A stretch of 64,000 nucleotides of DNA from Halorubrum sodomense (GTDB lineage: Archaea; Halobacteriota; Halobacteria; Halobacteriales; Haloferacaceae): assembly GCF_900111935.1 (NCBI RefSeq), contig NZ_FOYN01000002.1, forward strand, positions 1-64,000. The letters run 5' to 3'. This document shows positions 35,722 to 44,674 of the stretch, piece by piece. Position 1 is the stretch's first letter. Each line of letters starts with the position of its first letter. A model generated the notes under the pieces. The model saw nothing but the letters and a program-made list of their open reading frames with translations. It did no database searches and was not told the origin of the DNA. The position numbers were made by a program, and so were the translations under genes.

Positions 35722-36504
35722 TCACTCCGCCGGCGTCGGGTCGAGCGCGACGTGGTCGAACCCGCGGTCCGCGAGCCGTTCCGCGGCCCGGTCGGTGACC
35801 GACGGCGCGACGAGAATCCCCCGGACGCCCGGCGCGTCGTCGGGGTCGCGGTCCCCGTCGCCCGTGCCGCCGTTATCGTCGGCGGCCTCCTCGATCCCCA
35901 GCTCCTCCTCGAGCGCTCGCACGTACCGAGCCAGCTGTCCGACCGCGTCCGGTCCGACTCGGCGCCGCTTCAGTTCGACGACGACCGGCGTCCCGTCGGC
36001 GTCGACGCCGAAGACGTCCATCGGCCCGGCGTTGGAGGGGCGTTCCGTCTCGCGGGGTTCGAACCCCGGCTCGACGAGGCCGGGTCGTTCCAGAATCCGG
36101 GTCCGGAGGTCCTCCTCGCTGCCGTGAAGGGTGAGGTCGCGCCCCCCCGTCACGGCCATCGCGGAGAGCTGGTGAACGTCCGAAAAGCGGACCGTCAGCG
36201 TCTCGTCGGGGTTGCTTCTGGTCGAGACAACGCGGAGCCGCCCGTCGCGTACCGCGGCGCGGTGCTGGGACCCCGGCGGCTGCCAGTTGACCGGCTGGCG
36301 CCCCTCGTCGGTGTGGACCAAGGCGGCGCCGTCGGGTTTCAACACGAGCAGCCGGTCGCCGGCGCCGAGGTCCGAGGCGGCGCGGCCCTCGTAGGAGACC
36401 GTACAGGTGCCGAAGACGCTGACGAGGTCGCCGCGCTCGAAGGCGTCCTCGAGCTCCCAGAGGGCCTCGCGGTGACTCGGGTCGTGGACGCTCGTGACTG
36501 TCAC
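35722..36504 (-). CDS. nucS: Endonuclease NucS (EndoMS), mismatch-specific
   Basis: 260 residues, GTG start. N-terminal DNA-binding domain ([19 protein letters not shown]) and C-terminal PD-(D/E)xK nuclease core with D163 (GPMDVFGVD) and E177-x-K179 (VVVELKRRR). NucS cleaves mismatched DNA and works with PCNA in archaea without MutS/MutL. An acidic Gly/Asp tail (about 210-228) interrupts the C-terminus. Confidence 0.93.
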   Translation of the reverse strand: MTVTSVHDPSHREALWELEDAFERGDLVSVFGTCTVSYEGRAASDLGAGDRLLVLKPDGAALVHTDEGRQPVNWQPPGSQHRAAVRDGRLRVVSTRSNPDETLTVRFSDVHQLSAMAVTGGRDLTLHGSEEDLRTRILERPGLVEPGFEPRETERPSNAGPMDVFGVDADGTPVVVELKRRRVGPDAVGQLARYVRALEEELGIEEAADDNGGTGDGDRDPDDAPGVRGILVAPSVTDRAAERLADRGFDHVALDPTPAE

Positions 36505-36591
36505 TGCGGTTCGTAGGCGGTCGCGGCTGAAAAAGGGTGTGCGCCGGCGGCCGCAGCCGCTCGGTCCGGACCGGCGGCGCGTCCGCTCGGC

Positions 36592-36741
36592 TCAGTCGCC
36601 GCGCCGCGAGACGACGATACCGGCGACGAAGAGGACCGCCCCGAGCGCGAAGGCGGCGACGCGGAGCGTCGTGTCCGAGACGAGGATTCCGGCCAGGACC
36701 GAGACGGCGAATCCGGCGTGTAACACCGCGGTGAGGTTCAT
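36592..36741 (-). CDS. Tiny two-helix membrane protein
   Basis: 49 residues: two hydrophobic helices (about 4-20 and 25-44) and a basic SRRGD end. Upstream codons encode Arg/Pro-rich noise, so the ATG at 36741 is preferred. Unknown function; common type in haloarchaea. Confidence 0.55.
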   Translation of the reverse strand: MNLTAVLHAGFAVSVLAGILVSDTTLRVAAFALGAVLFVAGIVVSRRGD

Positions 36742-36882
36742 GAGACCGCTACGGCCGCGCGGCACAAAAGCGGGTCGAAGGCGGCGGGGCGGTCGGTTCA
36801 CTCTTGTCGTGAAAGGTCGCCGCGGTACTCTTTCGCTCTGGCAGCCGTCGAAATCGAAACGTAATCGCCGGCGAACTCGTGT

Positions 36883-37272
36883 TCAGTAGCGTTCGATCTC
36901 GACGTCTAGTCGCTCGAAGTCGTCGACGTTTCGGGTTAGGACCGGTTCGTCGACGACCTCGGCGGTGGCGGCGATGATCACGTCGCCGTCGCCCACAGGG
37001 GTCCCTTCGTTCTGTAGCTCACCTGCGAGTCGGCCGGCCTTCCGCATGACGGCGGTGTCGGCCGGATGGACCGGCTTCGAGGCGAGAATATTCTCGACCT
37101 TTTTACGTTCGTCCTCTGACTCGGTCGCTCGGGCGATACCGTAGTACAGTTCGAACAGCGTCATCGAGGAGATGCGCTGCTGGATCAGTTCCGTCTCCAG
37201 TTCCCGAGCCTTTTCCACGGCGTCCTCGTCACCATTCATCAAGTCGATGAGGAACGACGTGTCCGGCAGCAC
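36883..37272 (-). CDS. vapC: VapC family PIN-domain toxin
   Basis: 129 residues, GTG start. PIN acidic site: D4 in MLPDTSFLIDL, E41 in SSMTLFELYYG, and D95/D97 in GDGDVIIAATA. VapC toxins cleave RNA, usually initiator tRNA or rRNA. Starts 1 nt after the VapB stop. Lower GC and more Lys/Glu than its neighbours, fitting horizontal transfer. Confidence 0.92.
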   Translation of the reverse strand: MLPDTSFLIDLMNGDEDAVEKARELETELIQQRISSMTLFELYYGIARATESEDERKKVENILASKPVHPADTAVMRKAGRLAGELQNEGTPVGDGDVIIAATAEVVDEPVLTRNVDDFERLDVEIERY

Positions 37273-37273
37273 G

Positions 37274-37516
37274 CTACGCCTCTCGAAGCCGGTCGGCGGT
37301 GTCCTCTAGCTCGGCGGCGCGTCGATCGCGTCGCTCCTCGACAGCTTCACGGAGCGCGTCGGCTTCGTCGTCGCTCAGAACGCCCGCGAGCTCCAGCAGC
37401 GATCGCTCGCCGGCGAGCCAGAGAACGACGCCGGAGAACGTCTCGTCCTCCCGCTTGTGGGCGGCGAGCCGATCGTATGCCTCCTCGGAGAGGCGGATGC
37501 TTTTCGACGTATACAT
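37274..37516 (-). CDS. vapB: VapB-type antitoxin
   Basis: 80 residues. N-terminal ribbon-helix-helix-like segment TSKSIRLSEEAYDRLAAHK for DNA binding; C-terminal helical part rich in Glu and Arg that would wrap VapC. Overlaps a palindrome at its start codon (37514-37527) that may be its own operator. Forms the antitoxin gene of a complete vapBC pair. Confidence 0.9.
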   Translation of the reverse strand: MYTSKSIRLSEEAYDRLAAHKREDETFSGVVLWLAGERSLLELAGVLSDDEADALREAVEERRDRRAAELEDTADRLREA

Positions 37517-37527
37517 ACGGTTGTATG
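37514..37527. promoter_or_regulatory. Inverted repeat at vapB start, candidate autoregulatory operator
   Basis: CATAC-GGTT-GTATG overlaps the vapB start codon. VapB-VapC complexes usually repress their own operon by binding palindromes at the promoter; this is the only inverted repeat in the short upstream region. Confidence 0.45.
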
Positions 37528-37568
37528 CAGACTCACAAAGGCTTTTCTCAGGGATCGCCGCTGCCCGC

Positions 37569-38858
37569 CTACGTCCCGTGCTCCCAGCTCCCCATGTACT
37601 CGCGCTGCTCGTCGGTGAGCTCGTCGTACTCGACGCCCTCGGCGGCGAGCTTGATGTCCGCGACCTCGCGGTCGAGCTCGTCGGGCACGTCGTGGACGCC
37701 GGGCTCGTAGCTCTCGCCGTTCGCCGCGAGCTCGCGCACGACGACCGCCTGGACGCCGAAGCTCTGGTCCATCACCTCGACCGGGTGGCCGAGGGAGATG
37801 GGCGCCGCGAGGTTGACGAGCCGGCCCTCCGCGATGACGTTCAGCACGCGGCCGTCGGGCATCTCGAACCCCTCGACGCCGTCGCGGACCTCGTAGCGGT
37901 CGACGGCGAGGTCGTCGAGGTGGTCGAGGTTCACCTCCACGTCGAAGTGGCCGGCGTTCGCCAGGAGGACGCCGTCGTCCATCTCCTCGAAGTGCTCGCG
38001 GGTGATCACGTCGCGGTTGCCCGTCGTCGTGATGAACACGTCGCCCTTCTTCGCGGCCTCCGTCATGGGGAGGACCTCGTACCCCTCCATGTGCGCCTCG
38101 AGCGCCTTGCGGGGGTCGACCTCGCAGACGATGACGTTCGCGTTCTGGCCGGAGGCCTTCTTCGCGACGCCCTTGCCGCACTGGCCGTAGCCGCCGACGA
38201 CGACGTTCTTCCCGGCCCACGAGAGGTTCGTCGTCATCGCGATGGTCGCGAGCGACGACTCGCCCGTGCCGTGGACGTTGTCGAACAGCTGCTTCATCGG
38301 CGTGTCGTTGACGGCGAAGACGGGGTAGCCGAGCTCGCCGTCGGCGTCCATCGCGCGCAGGCGGTCGACGCCGGTCGTCGTCTCCTCGGCGCCGCCGACG
38401 ATGGAGTCGACGAGGTCGGGATACTCCTCGTGGACGAGCTTCACCATGTCCATCCCGTCGTCGACGGTGATGGTAGGCCCGTGGGCGATGCAGGCGTGCA
38501 TCGCGTCGTAGTACTCCTCGTCGTCGACGCCCCGCACGGCGTAGGAGGCGATCGACTCGTGGGCGTCGAGCGCGGCCGACACGTCGTCGTGCGTCGAGAG
38601 CGGGTTACAGCCGGTGATCGCGACCTCGGCGCCGCCCTCGGCCAACAGCTCGACGAGGTTCGCCGTCTTCGCCTCGACGTGCATCGCCATCGCGATCGTC
38701 TCGCCGGCGAGCGGCTGCTCGTCGACGAACTCCTCGCGGAGCGCGTTCAAGATCGGCATGTGCTGGAGCGCCCAGTCCATCTTCCGGCGCCCCTCCTCTC
38801 GGGCCGCCTCGACGTCCGAGAGGTGCTGTGACACCGGCGGATACGCGGTTTCGCTCAT
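37569..38858 (-). CDS. ahcY: Adenosylhomocysteinase
   Basis: 429 residues. Substrate site segments AMAMHVEAKTANL, GCNPLSTHDDV and NDTPMKQLFDN; NAD-binding VVGGYGQCGKGVAKK; DEAD-type conserved FITTTGNRDVI and NAGHFDVEV; all family hallmarks present. Reversibly hydrolyses S-adenosylhomocysteine to adenosine and homocysteine, removing the product of methyltransferases. ATG at 38858 chosen over an upstream GTG. A predicted MTA/SAH deaminase lies 2 kb away on the same strand, so inosyl-homocysteine may be the true substrate (inference). Confidence 0.95.
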   Translation of the reverse strand: MSETAYPPVSQHLSDVEAAREEGRRKMDWALQHMPILNALREEFVDEQPLAGETIAMAMHVEAKTANLVELLAEGGAEVAITGCNPLSTHDDVSAALDAHESIASYAVRGVDDEEYYDAMHACIAHGPTITVDDGMDMVKLVHEEYPDLVDSIVGGAEETTTGVDRLRAMDADGELGYPVFAVNDTPMKQLFDNVHGTGESSLATIAMTTNLSWAGKNVVVGGYGQCGKGVAKKASGQNANVIVCEVDPRKALEAHMEGYEVLPMTEAAKKGDVFITTTGNRDVITREHFEEMDDGVLLANAGHFDVEVNLDHLDDLAVDRYEVRDGVEGFEMPDGRVLNVIAEGRLVNLAAPISLGHPVEVMDQSFGVQAVVVRELAANGESYEPGVHDVPDELDREVADIKLAAEGVEYDELTDEQREYMGSWEHGT

Positions 38859-38948
38859 ACTACTCGGTTCGCTCACGGCGCACTAAACCCTGCCGACACC
38901 GGGCCGCGAAAAGAAATCCGCGTCGTTCGAGGGACGGCCGGTTCGGGC

Positions 38949-39006
38949 CGTCAGTTCGGAGCTCGGTTCGAGTCGTCAGTTCCCCGACCGATTCGAGTCG
39001 TCAGTT
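38949..39006 (-). repeat. 25-bp direct repeat spanning a stop codon
   Basis: AACTGACG (minus strand) recurs exactly every 25 bp (38999-39006, 38974-38981, 38949-38956); the first two share AACTGACGACTCGAA. The stop codon TGA of the acidic secreted protein is within the first copy, so two back-up out-of-context copies follow it. Confidence 0.7.
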
Positions 39007-40095
39007 ACCGCCGGGGCCGCCGGCGTGGTCCGGCGGGCCGCCGTCGTCGTCTTCGTCGTCGTCCTCATCGTCATCGTCGTCTTCCGCGTCGTCCGCTTCA
39101 GCTTCGTCCGCTTCCGCGTCGTCTGCCTCGGTTTCGTTCTCCTCCGCGTCGTCGTCCACGTCCGCGTCGTCCGCGTCGTCACCGCCCGGGCCGGCGTGGG
39201 CCGGCGGGCCGCGCTCGCCGTCCTCCTCGCCGTCGGGACCGGCGTGGTCGGGCGCGTTGCCGGGCGCGTCGGTCTCGTTTTCGGCGTCGTCGTCATCGTC
39301 GGCCTCGTCGGGGCCGCCGGGGCCGCCCGCGTGGTCCGGGGCGTTACCGGGGTTGTTCTCCGTCACGAAGTCGGAGACCGCGCTGCCGATGCCGCCCTCG
39401 CGGTCCTCGAGGCCCTCGATGAACTCCCGGACGAGCTGGCCGAACGGCGTTCCCGCTTCGGACTCGTCGTCCTCCTCTTCGACGGTCAGATCGACCGTCT
39501 CGGAGACGCTCTCGTTCTCGGACGCGGCGGTGATCTCGACCGTCACGTCCTCCTCGGCGGCGGGCAGCGTCACCGTGCCGTTGGCGTCCGTCTCGTACTC
39601 GCCCGTGCCCGCGTACGACGCGTTCTCGTCCGCGTCGCCGGCGAGCGCGACGACGACCGAGGCGTTCTCGACCGGCTCGTCGTCGTCCGTCACCGTGACG
39701 ACCGGTTCCTCGTCGGTGTCGTCGACCTCCAGTTCGAGGCCGTCGGGCGCCTCGAGTTCGACCGTCGTCGAGGCGGTGTCGTCACCGTCGGCGGCCGTGA
39801 CTGCGACCGTCACGTCCCCCTCGGGCGCGGGCAGGTCGACGGTGCCGTTGGCGTCCGTCTGGTACTCGCCCGCTCCCGCGTACGACGCGTTCTCATCGCC
39901 GTCTTCGTCGACGACGCTCACGACGACCGTGGCGTTCTCGACGGCGGTGTCGTTCTCGGTCACCGTGACCGTCGCTGTCCCGTCCGCGTCCTGCTCGACG
40001 CCCACTCCGAGGTGGCCGTCGGCGGCCGCGACGCCGGTCATCGCGCCCAGCGCGACGACCGCGATCAGTAGGATGGCTGTCGTGCGTTCACTCAT
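39001..40095 (-). CDS. Acidic secreted protein with Ig-like repeats and PGNAPDHAG motifs
   Basis: 364 residues. Sec-type signal (residues 1-25, cleaved after AAA). Two similar beta domains (about 26-120 and 121-205), each with 'ENASYAGxGEYxTDANGTVxLPA', are surface-type repeats. Then a helical segment and a 130-residue tail very rich in Asp/Glu/Ala with three NAPDHAG-type motifs (NAPDHAG, APDHAG, PPDHAGG). No cell-wall anchor seen. BoxA (40123-40131) supports this start. Unknown function; surface or extracellular. Confidence 0.72.
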   Translation of the reverse strand: MSERTTAILLIAVVALGAMTGVAAADGHLGVGVEQDADGTATVTVTENDTAVENATVVVSVVDEDGDENASYAGAGEYQTDANGTVDLPAPEGDVTVAVTAADGDDTASTTVELEAPDGLELEVDDTDEEPVVTVTDDDEPVENASVVVALAGDADENASYAGTGEYETDANGTVTLPAAEEDVTVEITAASENESVSETVDLTVEEEDDESEAGTPFGQLVREFIEGLEDREGGIGSAVSDFVTENNPGNAPDHAGGPGGPDEADDDDDAENETDAPGNAPDHAGPDGEEDGERGPPAHAGPGGDDADDADVDDDAEENETEADDAEADEAEADDAEDDDDDEDDDEDDDGGPPDHAGGPGGN

Positions 40096-40122
40096 GTCCA
40101 CTCGGGTCCACTCCCTGTTACC

Positions 40123-40131
40123 GTATAAAAA
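40123..40131 (-). promoter_or_regulatory. BoxA for the acidic secreted protein
   Basis: Minus-strand TTTTTATAC, 28-36 nt before the ATG at 40095; leaderless. Confidence 0.6.
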
Positions 40132-40324
40132 GCGGACTCGCTTAACGCGGTTTAATCCGGTTTGTATCCGGGTTAACGGCGCTGAGACGTTTGTTTTGGT
40201 TGATCGGGGTCTGGCGGCGGTTTCGCCCTCGATCGAACCCGGTTTCGACCCCGGACGCGGGTCGGTCATCGCTCGCGCGCGATACGTCTCTGGGAGTGTC
40301 GCGCTCGACCGAGTTGTGTTCTCT

Positions 40325-40380
40325 CGTTTATAGGCAGGCGACCGTTTCGCGGCGATGACCTCCAAAGCCCCAGCCGTTCG
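40325..40380 (+). repeat. Truncated copy of the intergenic repeat (left end only)
   Basis: CGTTTATAGGCAGG...GATGACCTCCAAAGCCCCAGCCG repeats the first 50 bp or so of copy 3, including the TATA-like start and the CTCCAAAGCCCCAGCCG core, then stops exactly where the full copy begins. Confidence 0.75.
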
Positions 40381-40745
40381 CTTATAAACGGTTGATAGCG
40401 GATCGACAGCGAACACCTCCAAAGCCCCAGCCGCGAGGACTCGCGCGGCTCGCTGCGCTCCTCAGTCGCTCGTTTCACTCGCTCCCTGCGGTGCTTGCGT
40501 CGCCGAGCTTCGTCCTCGCGACTGCCCCTTTGAGTCCCGCCCCGCACAGCACAGCGCCTCACACCTCCCCAGCCTCGCCGTTCGCTCCGGGCTCTCTTCG
40601 GTCGCCCGTCGCTCACGGCGTCCCTCGCGCGGTGCTGTCGCCGGCGCTTCGCGCCGGCTTCCAGAGGAACCTCCGGTCCCTCGCGGCTCGGCCGCGAGGC
40701 GGCCTCGCAGGCACGCACCACCGCGGTTCCTTTATAAAAAGTACG
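40381..40745 (+). repeat. Dispersed intergenic repeat, copy 3
   Basis: About 365 bp: left CTTATAAACGG, core GCGAACACCTCCAAAGCCCCAG, CCCCTTTGAGTCCCGCCCCGCACAGCA, CACCTCCCCAGCCTCG, and a hairpin GCCGGCGC/GCGCCGGC, ending TTTATAAAAAG. Same blocks and order as at 13971 and 32362. It lies between the promoter of the secreted-protein gene and the MTA/SAH deaminase. Confidence 0.88.
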
Positions 40746-40831
40746 TCAGACTCAGCTTCTCTATTTAAATACTGCCTACGTGGGTCGGCTTTGCGCGTCG
40801 CGTTCGATCGCGCTCGCGCTCGCGCTGCGCG

Positions 40832-42175
40832 CTACGCCGATCCGACGCGGTCGACGAGGTCGCTCGCGGCGGCCGCGGCGCGCTCCTGGACCGCCTCGGC
40901 GTCGAGCGTCAGCACCTCGCGGTCGCGCATCAGGACCTCGCCGTCGCAGACCGTGTGGCGCACGTCGCTCCCGCGGGCCGCGTACGCGAGGTGCGAGACC
41001 GGGTCGTGGACGGGCGTCAGATGCGGCGCGTCGAGGTCGACGACGGCGAGGTCGGCCGCCGCGCCAGCCTCGATCCGGCCGCCGGGGAGCCCGAGGGCGT
41101 CGGCGCCGGCTCTCGTCGCCATCTCCACGGCGGCCGCCGCGGGGACCGCGCTCGCGTCGTCCGCGGCCAGTTTCCCGAGCATCGCGGCGTCGCGCATCTC
41201 GTCGAACACGTCGAGGTCGTTGTTCGAGGCCGCCCCGTCGGTGCCGAGCGCGACCGTCACGCCCGCCTCGCGCAGGCGCCGGACCGGCGCCATCCCGCTG
41301 GCGAGCTTCATGTTCGAGGCCGGGCAGTGGACGACCGCTGTCCCGGCGTCCCCGAGCCGGTCGATCTCGGAGTCGTCGACGTGAACGCCGTGCGCGAAGA
41401 AATCGTCCGGGCCGAGCGCGTCGACCTCGGCGGCGTACGCGATCGGTCGCTCCCCGCGCTCGTCGACGATCGGGTCGACCTCGTCCGTCGTCTCGTTCGC
41501 GTGGAGGTGGATCGGGACGCCCGCCTCGCGCGCCTCCGCGACGCCCTCGCGCAGGTACTCCTCCTCGACCGTCGTCAGCGAGTGCGGCATGAACGCGGTA
41601 CGGATCCGGCCGTCCGCGGCGCCGTCGAGCTCGCGGGCGACCGCGAGGCTCTCCTCGACGTCCGCCCGAGCGTCGGCCTCGTCCTTCCCGACCGTGACGA
41701 CGCCGTGCCCGAGCCGCGCGCGCAGCCCCGCGCGGTCGACGACGTCGGCGACGCGGTCCATCGCGAAGTACATGTCCGCGAAGGCGGTCGTCCCCGATCG
41801 GATCATCTCCAGCGCGCCGAGTTCGGCGCCCGCCTCGACGTCGGCGGGCGTCAGTTCGGCCTCCGCCGGCCAGATGTCCTCCCGGAGCCACGGGTCGAGC
41901 GGCTTGTCGTCGGCGTACCCGCGGAGCAGCGTCATCGCGACGTGCGTGTGCGCGTTGACGAGGCCCGGGATCACGATCCCGCCGGCGGCGTCGAGCGTCT
42001 CGGCGGCCGCTCCGCCGACCGACTCGTCGACGTCCCCGCCGACCGCCTCGTCGACCTCGTCCGGCGACCCCACGGCCCGGATCGTTCCCTCGTGCCGGTC
42101 GACCGCGATGTCCGCCCGCTCGACGCGACCGCCGGGTCGGAGCACTCGACCGCCGGTGACGCGGAGGTGAGTCAT
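40832..42175 (-). CDS. 5-methylthioadenosine/S-adenosylhomocysteine deaminase
   Basis: 447 residues, amidohydrolase superfamily. Metal site H76-x-H78 (NAHTHVAM), then HLHANET, HCPASN and the essential Asp in GTDGAASNNDLD. Residue DMYFAMD and LLRGYADD match the MTA/SAH deaminase family (MtaD/DadD), which deaminates MTA and SAH to inosine forms. With adenosylhomocysteinase nearby, it fits a methyl-cycle branch where S-inosylhomocysteine is made before hydrolysis. Highly GC-rich coding, like neighbours. Confidence 0.88.
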   Translation of the reverse strand: MTHLRVTGGRVLRPGGRVERADIAVDRHEGTIRAVGSPDEVDEAVGGDVDESVGGAAAETLDAAGGIVIPGLVNAHTHVAMTLLRGYADDKPLDPWLREDIWPAEAELTPADVEAGAELGALEMIRSGTTAFADMYFAMDRVADVVDRAGLRARLGHGVVTVGKDEADARADVEESLAVARELDGAADGRIRTAFMPHSLTTVEEEYLREGVAEAREAGVPIHLHANETTDEVDPIVDERGERPIAYAAEVDALGPDDFFAHGVHVDDSEIDRLGDAGTAVVHCPASNMKLASGMAPVRRLREAGVTVALGTDGAASNNDLDVFDEMRDAAMLGKLAADDASAVPAAAAVEMATRAGADALGLPGGRIEAGAAADLAVVDLDAPHLTPVHDPVSHLAYAARGSDVRHTVCDGEVLMRDREVLTLDAEAVQERAAAAASDLVDRVGSA

Positions 42176-42280
42176 AGTTCACCGTGTCTCCCGCCGCACC
42201 AAACGCCTTCGGTTCGCCGTTGCTCCTCTCGCCCCGTCCGCCGTCCGAACCTTCTTGCCCGCCCGCGGCCGCGTTCCGCC

Positions 42281-42682
42281 ATGGCAACCGACGCCCAGCA
42301 GGCGTGTTTCGAGGCGGGGATCAAGTTCGGCTCGCTGTACCACCAGTTCGCCGGCACGCCCGTCAGCCCGGAGAGTGCGCGGAGCCTAGAGGCCGCGATG
42401 GCGGCGGCGATCGAGAACCAACCGTACTGCGAGGCGGTCGACGTGACGGTCCACGACGACCGCGTGGCCGACGCGGTCGACCACGAGAACGGCTACACCG
42501 AGCTCACCGGCTCGCTGATGGACGTTCGGATGCGGATCGAGTACGAGGGCGTCACGGTGCGCACGCGGATGGCGATGACTGAGGGATATCCCCTGATGGA
42601 ACTGGTCGAAGTGGTCGACGACGGGGAGCCGTCGCGTTCCGGCGGCGCCGACCCGTCGCCCGACGGCGACCCGAACGCTTAG
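42281..42682 (+). CDS. mptD: Archaeal dihydroneopterin aldolase (MptD type)
   Basis: 133 residues. FEAGIKFGSLYHQFAGTPVS at the N-terminus and ELTGSLMDVRMRIEYEGV match the archaeal MptD/PF04038 family, which cleaves 7,8-dihydroneopterin in folate or methanopterin-type biosynthesis. ATG at 42281; divergent from the deaminase gene with 105 bp between. Confidence 0.85.
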   Translation: MATDAQQACFEAGIKFGSLYHQFAGTPVSPESARSLEAAMAAAIENQPYCEAVDVTVHDDRVADAVDHENGYTELTGSLMDVRMRIEYEGVTVRTRMAMTEGYPLMELVEVVDDGEPSRSGGADPSPDGDPNA

Positions 42683-42751
42683 TACCGCGACACCCGTACT
42701 CCGAGCCGAACGGCGGCCGACACCACCGATTTCCCGCGTTCAGAGACGCAC

Positions 42752-43249
42752 ATGGTCGACAGACGCCACGACAGTCAGACGGACCGCACCGGCTTCGACG
42801 AGACGAAGAACTACCTCTCGAACGCCCTCGGTCGCGTGGTGCCGCGATCGGTTGCGCGGCGAGCGATAGCGGTGGCCGTCAGCACGGACGCCGCCGAGTA
42901 CGCGCCCGACGAGCCGGTCGAGATCACCGTCACGATCCGCAACCGCCTCCCGGTTCCCATCGAGGTCCCCACGTCGACGCGCCGCTCGTGGGGATGGGCG
43001 GTCGACGGCGTCTTGGAGGCCACCGACGAGCGGCTCTACGTGCGCCCCGAGGAGTCGGCGCTGTCGCTCCGAGCCGGCGAGACGAAGCGGGCGACCGCTA
43101 CGTGGAACGGTCGGTTCCGCCGCACCGACGGCGACGGGCTCGACCGGTCGGTCCGGGCCGATCCCGGGGAACACACGATTTCGGCGTTCGTGCCGGTTCC
43201 CGACGGCGACGAACGCTACGAGGCCGCCACGCAGATACGGATCCGGTAG
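42752..43249 (+). CDS. Conserved haloarchaeal beta-sandwich protein
   Basis: 165 residues, no signal. The core (about 40-165) has ITVTIRNRLPVPIEVPTSTRRSWGWAVDG and ATATWNGRFRR, a beta-sandwich of BsuPI/DUF7974 type (from memory). Probably an intracellular or membrane-peripheral domain; function unknown. It is separate from the peptide transporter operon that follows on the other strand. Confidence 0.72.
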   Translation: MVDRRHDSQTDRTGFDETKNYLSNALGRVVPRSVARRAIAVAVSTDAAEYAPDEPVEITVTIRNRLPVPIEVPTSTRRSWGWAVDGVLEATDERLYVRPEESALSLRAGETKRATATWNGRFRRTDGDGLDRSVRADPGEHTISAFVPVPDGDERYEAATQIRIR

Positions 43250-43315
43250 TCGCCGGAGCCCGACCCGTCGCGGTCGGGGGCCCGGCTCCGTCGAACTTCG
43301 AACGCGGTAGCGCGG

Positions 43316-44674
43316 TCAGTCGTCCGCTTCGGGTCGACCGGGACGCGCCGCGCCGTCCAACGCGGCCTCGTCGACGGCTGCCGCGATCGCCTCGTCGCGA
43401 CGCAAGTGGCACGCCGCGTAGTGGCGGCCGTCGCTCCGATCGGACTCCACCTCGTACGCGGGGTCCGTGGTCGCGCAGACGCTCTCGTCCGCGAACCGCT
43501 CGGTGAGGATCCCCTCCGCGTCGTCCCACTCGTCGCGCTCGATGTGACCGAGCGCCTCGTCGAGCAGGGTGCCCGCGTCGCCGCCCGGTACCGCGCCGTC
43601 GAAGTACCGGTTCCGAAGGGCGTCCGGATCGGTCTCCTCGAACGCCCGGCGCTTGACCGCGCGCTGGAACTTCACGACGTTCCGCCAGGTGTCCTCGGGC
43701 ATGTCGTACGACTCCGGCTGGATCAGCCTCGGGCACCGCGTCCGGAACCGACAGCCGGAGGGCGGATCGATCGGGGAGGGGACGTCGCCGGACAGCAGCT
43801 CCTTCCGTCCGCCGCTTCTCGGGTCCGGAACCGGAATGGCGTCGAGCAGCGCCTCCGTGTACGGGTGTTTCGGGTTCTCGAACAGCTCCTCTTTGTCGGC
43901 CAGTTCGACGAGGTTCCCGAGGTACATCACCGCCACCCGGTCGGAGATGTGGCGGATGACGCTCAGGTCGTGCGCGATGAACAGGTACGTCAGGTCGAAC
44001 TCCTCCTGGAGCTCCTCCATCGTGTTGAGCACCTGCGCCTGGATGGACACGTCGAGGGCGCTCACCGGCTCGTCGCAGACGATGAAGTCGGGGTTCACCG
44101 ACAGCGCCCGCGCGAGGTTCACCCGCTGGCGCTGCCCGCCGGAGAACGCGTGCGGGTATCGGTTGTAGTGTTGCGGGTCGAGTCCGACCTTCTCTAACAG
44201 CTCCTTCGCGCGCGCTTCCCGTCCCTCCTCGTCGAGCATCCCGTGAGCCTTCATCGGCTCTTCGACTATCGGCCCGACCTTCATCCGCGGGTCGAGCGAC
44301 GACTGCGGGTCCTGGAAGATCATCTGCATGTCCTTCCGCTTCCGCCGCAGCGGCTCGCCGGAGAGCGCCGCGAGGTCCTCGCCCTGGAAGTAGACGCTCC
44401 CGCTCGTCGGTTCGAGCAGCCGGAGGACGGTTCGCGCGAGCGTCGACTTCCCGCAGCCGGACTCGCCCACGAGCCCGAGGGTCTCGCCCTCCTTGATGTC
44501 GAAGCTCACGCCGTCGACGGCGCGGACGTCGGAGGCCGACCGCGAGACGTACGGGAACTCGTCGTCGAGCTGGACGCCGGCGAGCAGCCCGCTCTCGTTG
44601 TCGAAGTACTTGCAGAGGTCGCGGACCTGTAACAGCGCCTCGGAGTCCGACTCCGGCGGGCCGACCTCGCTCAT
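43316..44674 (-). CDS. dppF: Dipeptide/oligopeptide ABC transporter ATPase DppF-like
   Basis: 452 residues. Walker [10 protein letters not shown], signature SGGQRQR, Walker [14 protein letters not shown]; oligopeptide C-terminal motif starts [11 protein letters not shown]. Uncommon: an insertion of about 85 residues separates that motif's first Cys pair from the third Cys ([12 protein letters not shown]) and the final HYAACHL. Overlaps dppD by 4 nt (ATGA). Cytoplasmic ATPase powering the importer. Confidence 0.93.
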   Translation of the reverse strand: MSEVGPPESDSEALLQVRDLCKYFDNESGLLAGVQLDDEFPYVSRSASDVRAVDGVSFDIKEGETLGLVGESGCGKSTLARTVLRLLEPTSGSVYFQGEDLAALSGEPLRRKRKDMQMIFQDPQSSLDPRMKVGPIVEEPMKAHGMLDEEGREARAKELLEKVGLDPQHYNRYPHAFSGGQRQRVNLARALSVNPDFIVCDEPVSALDVSIQAQVLNTMEELQEEFDLTYLFIAHDLSVIRHISDRVAVMYLGNLVELADKEELFENPKHPYTEALLDAIPVPDPRSGGRKELLSGDVPSPIDPPSGCRFRTRCPRLIQPESYDMPEDTWRNVVKFQRAVKRRAFEETDPDALRNRYFDGAVPGGDAGTLLDEALGHIERDEWDDAEGILTERFADESVCATTDPAYEVESDRSDGRHYAACHLRRDEAIAAAVDEAALDGAARPGRPEADD

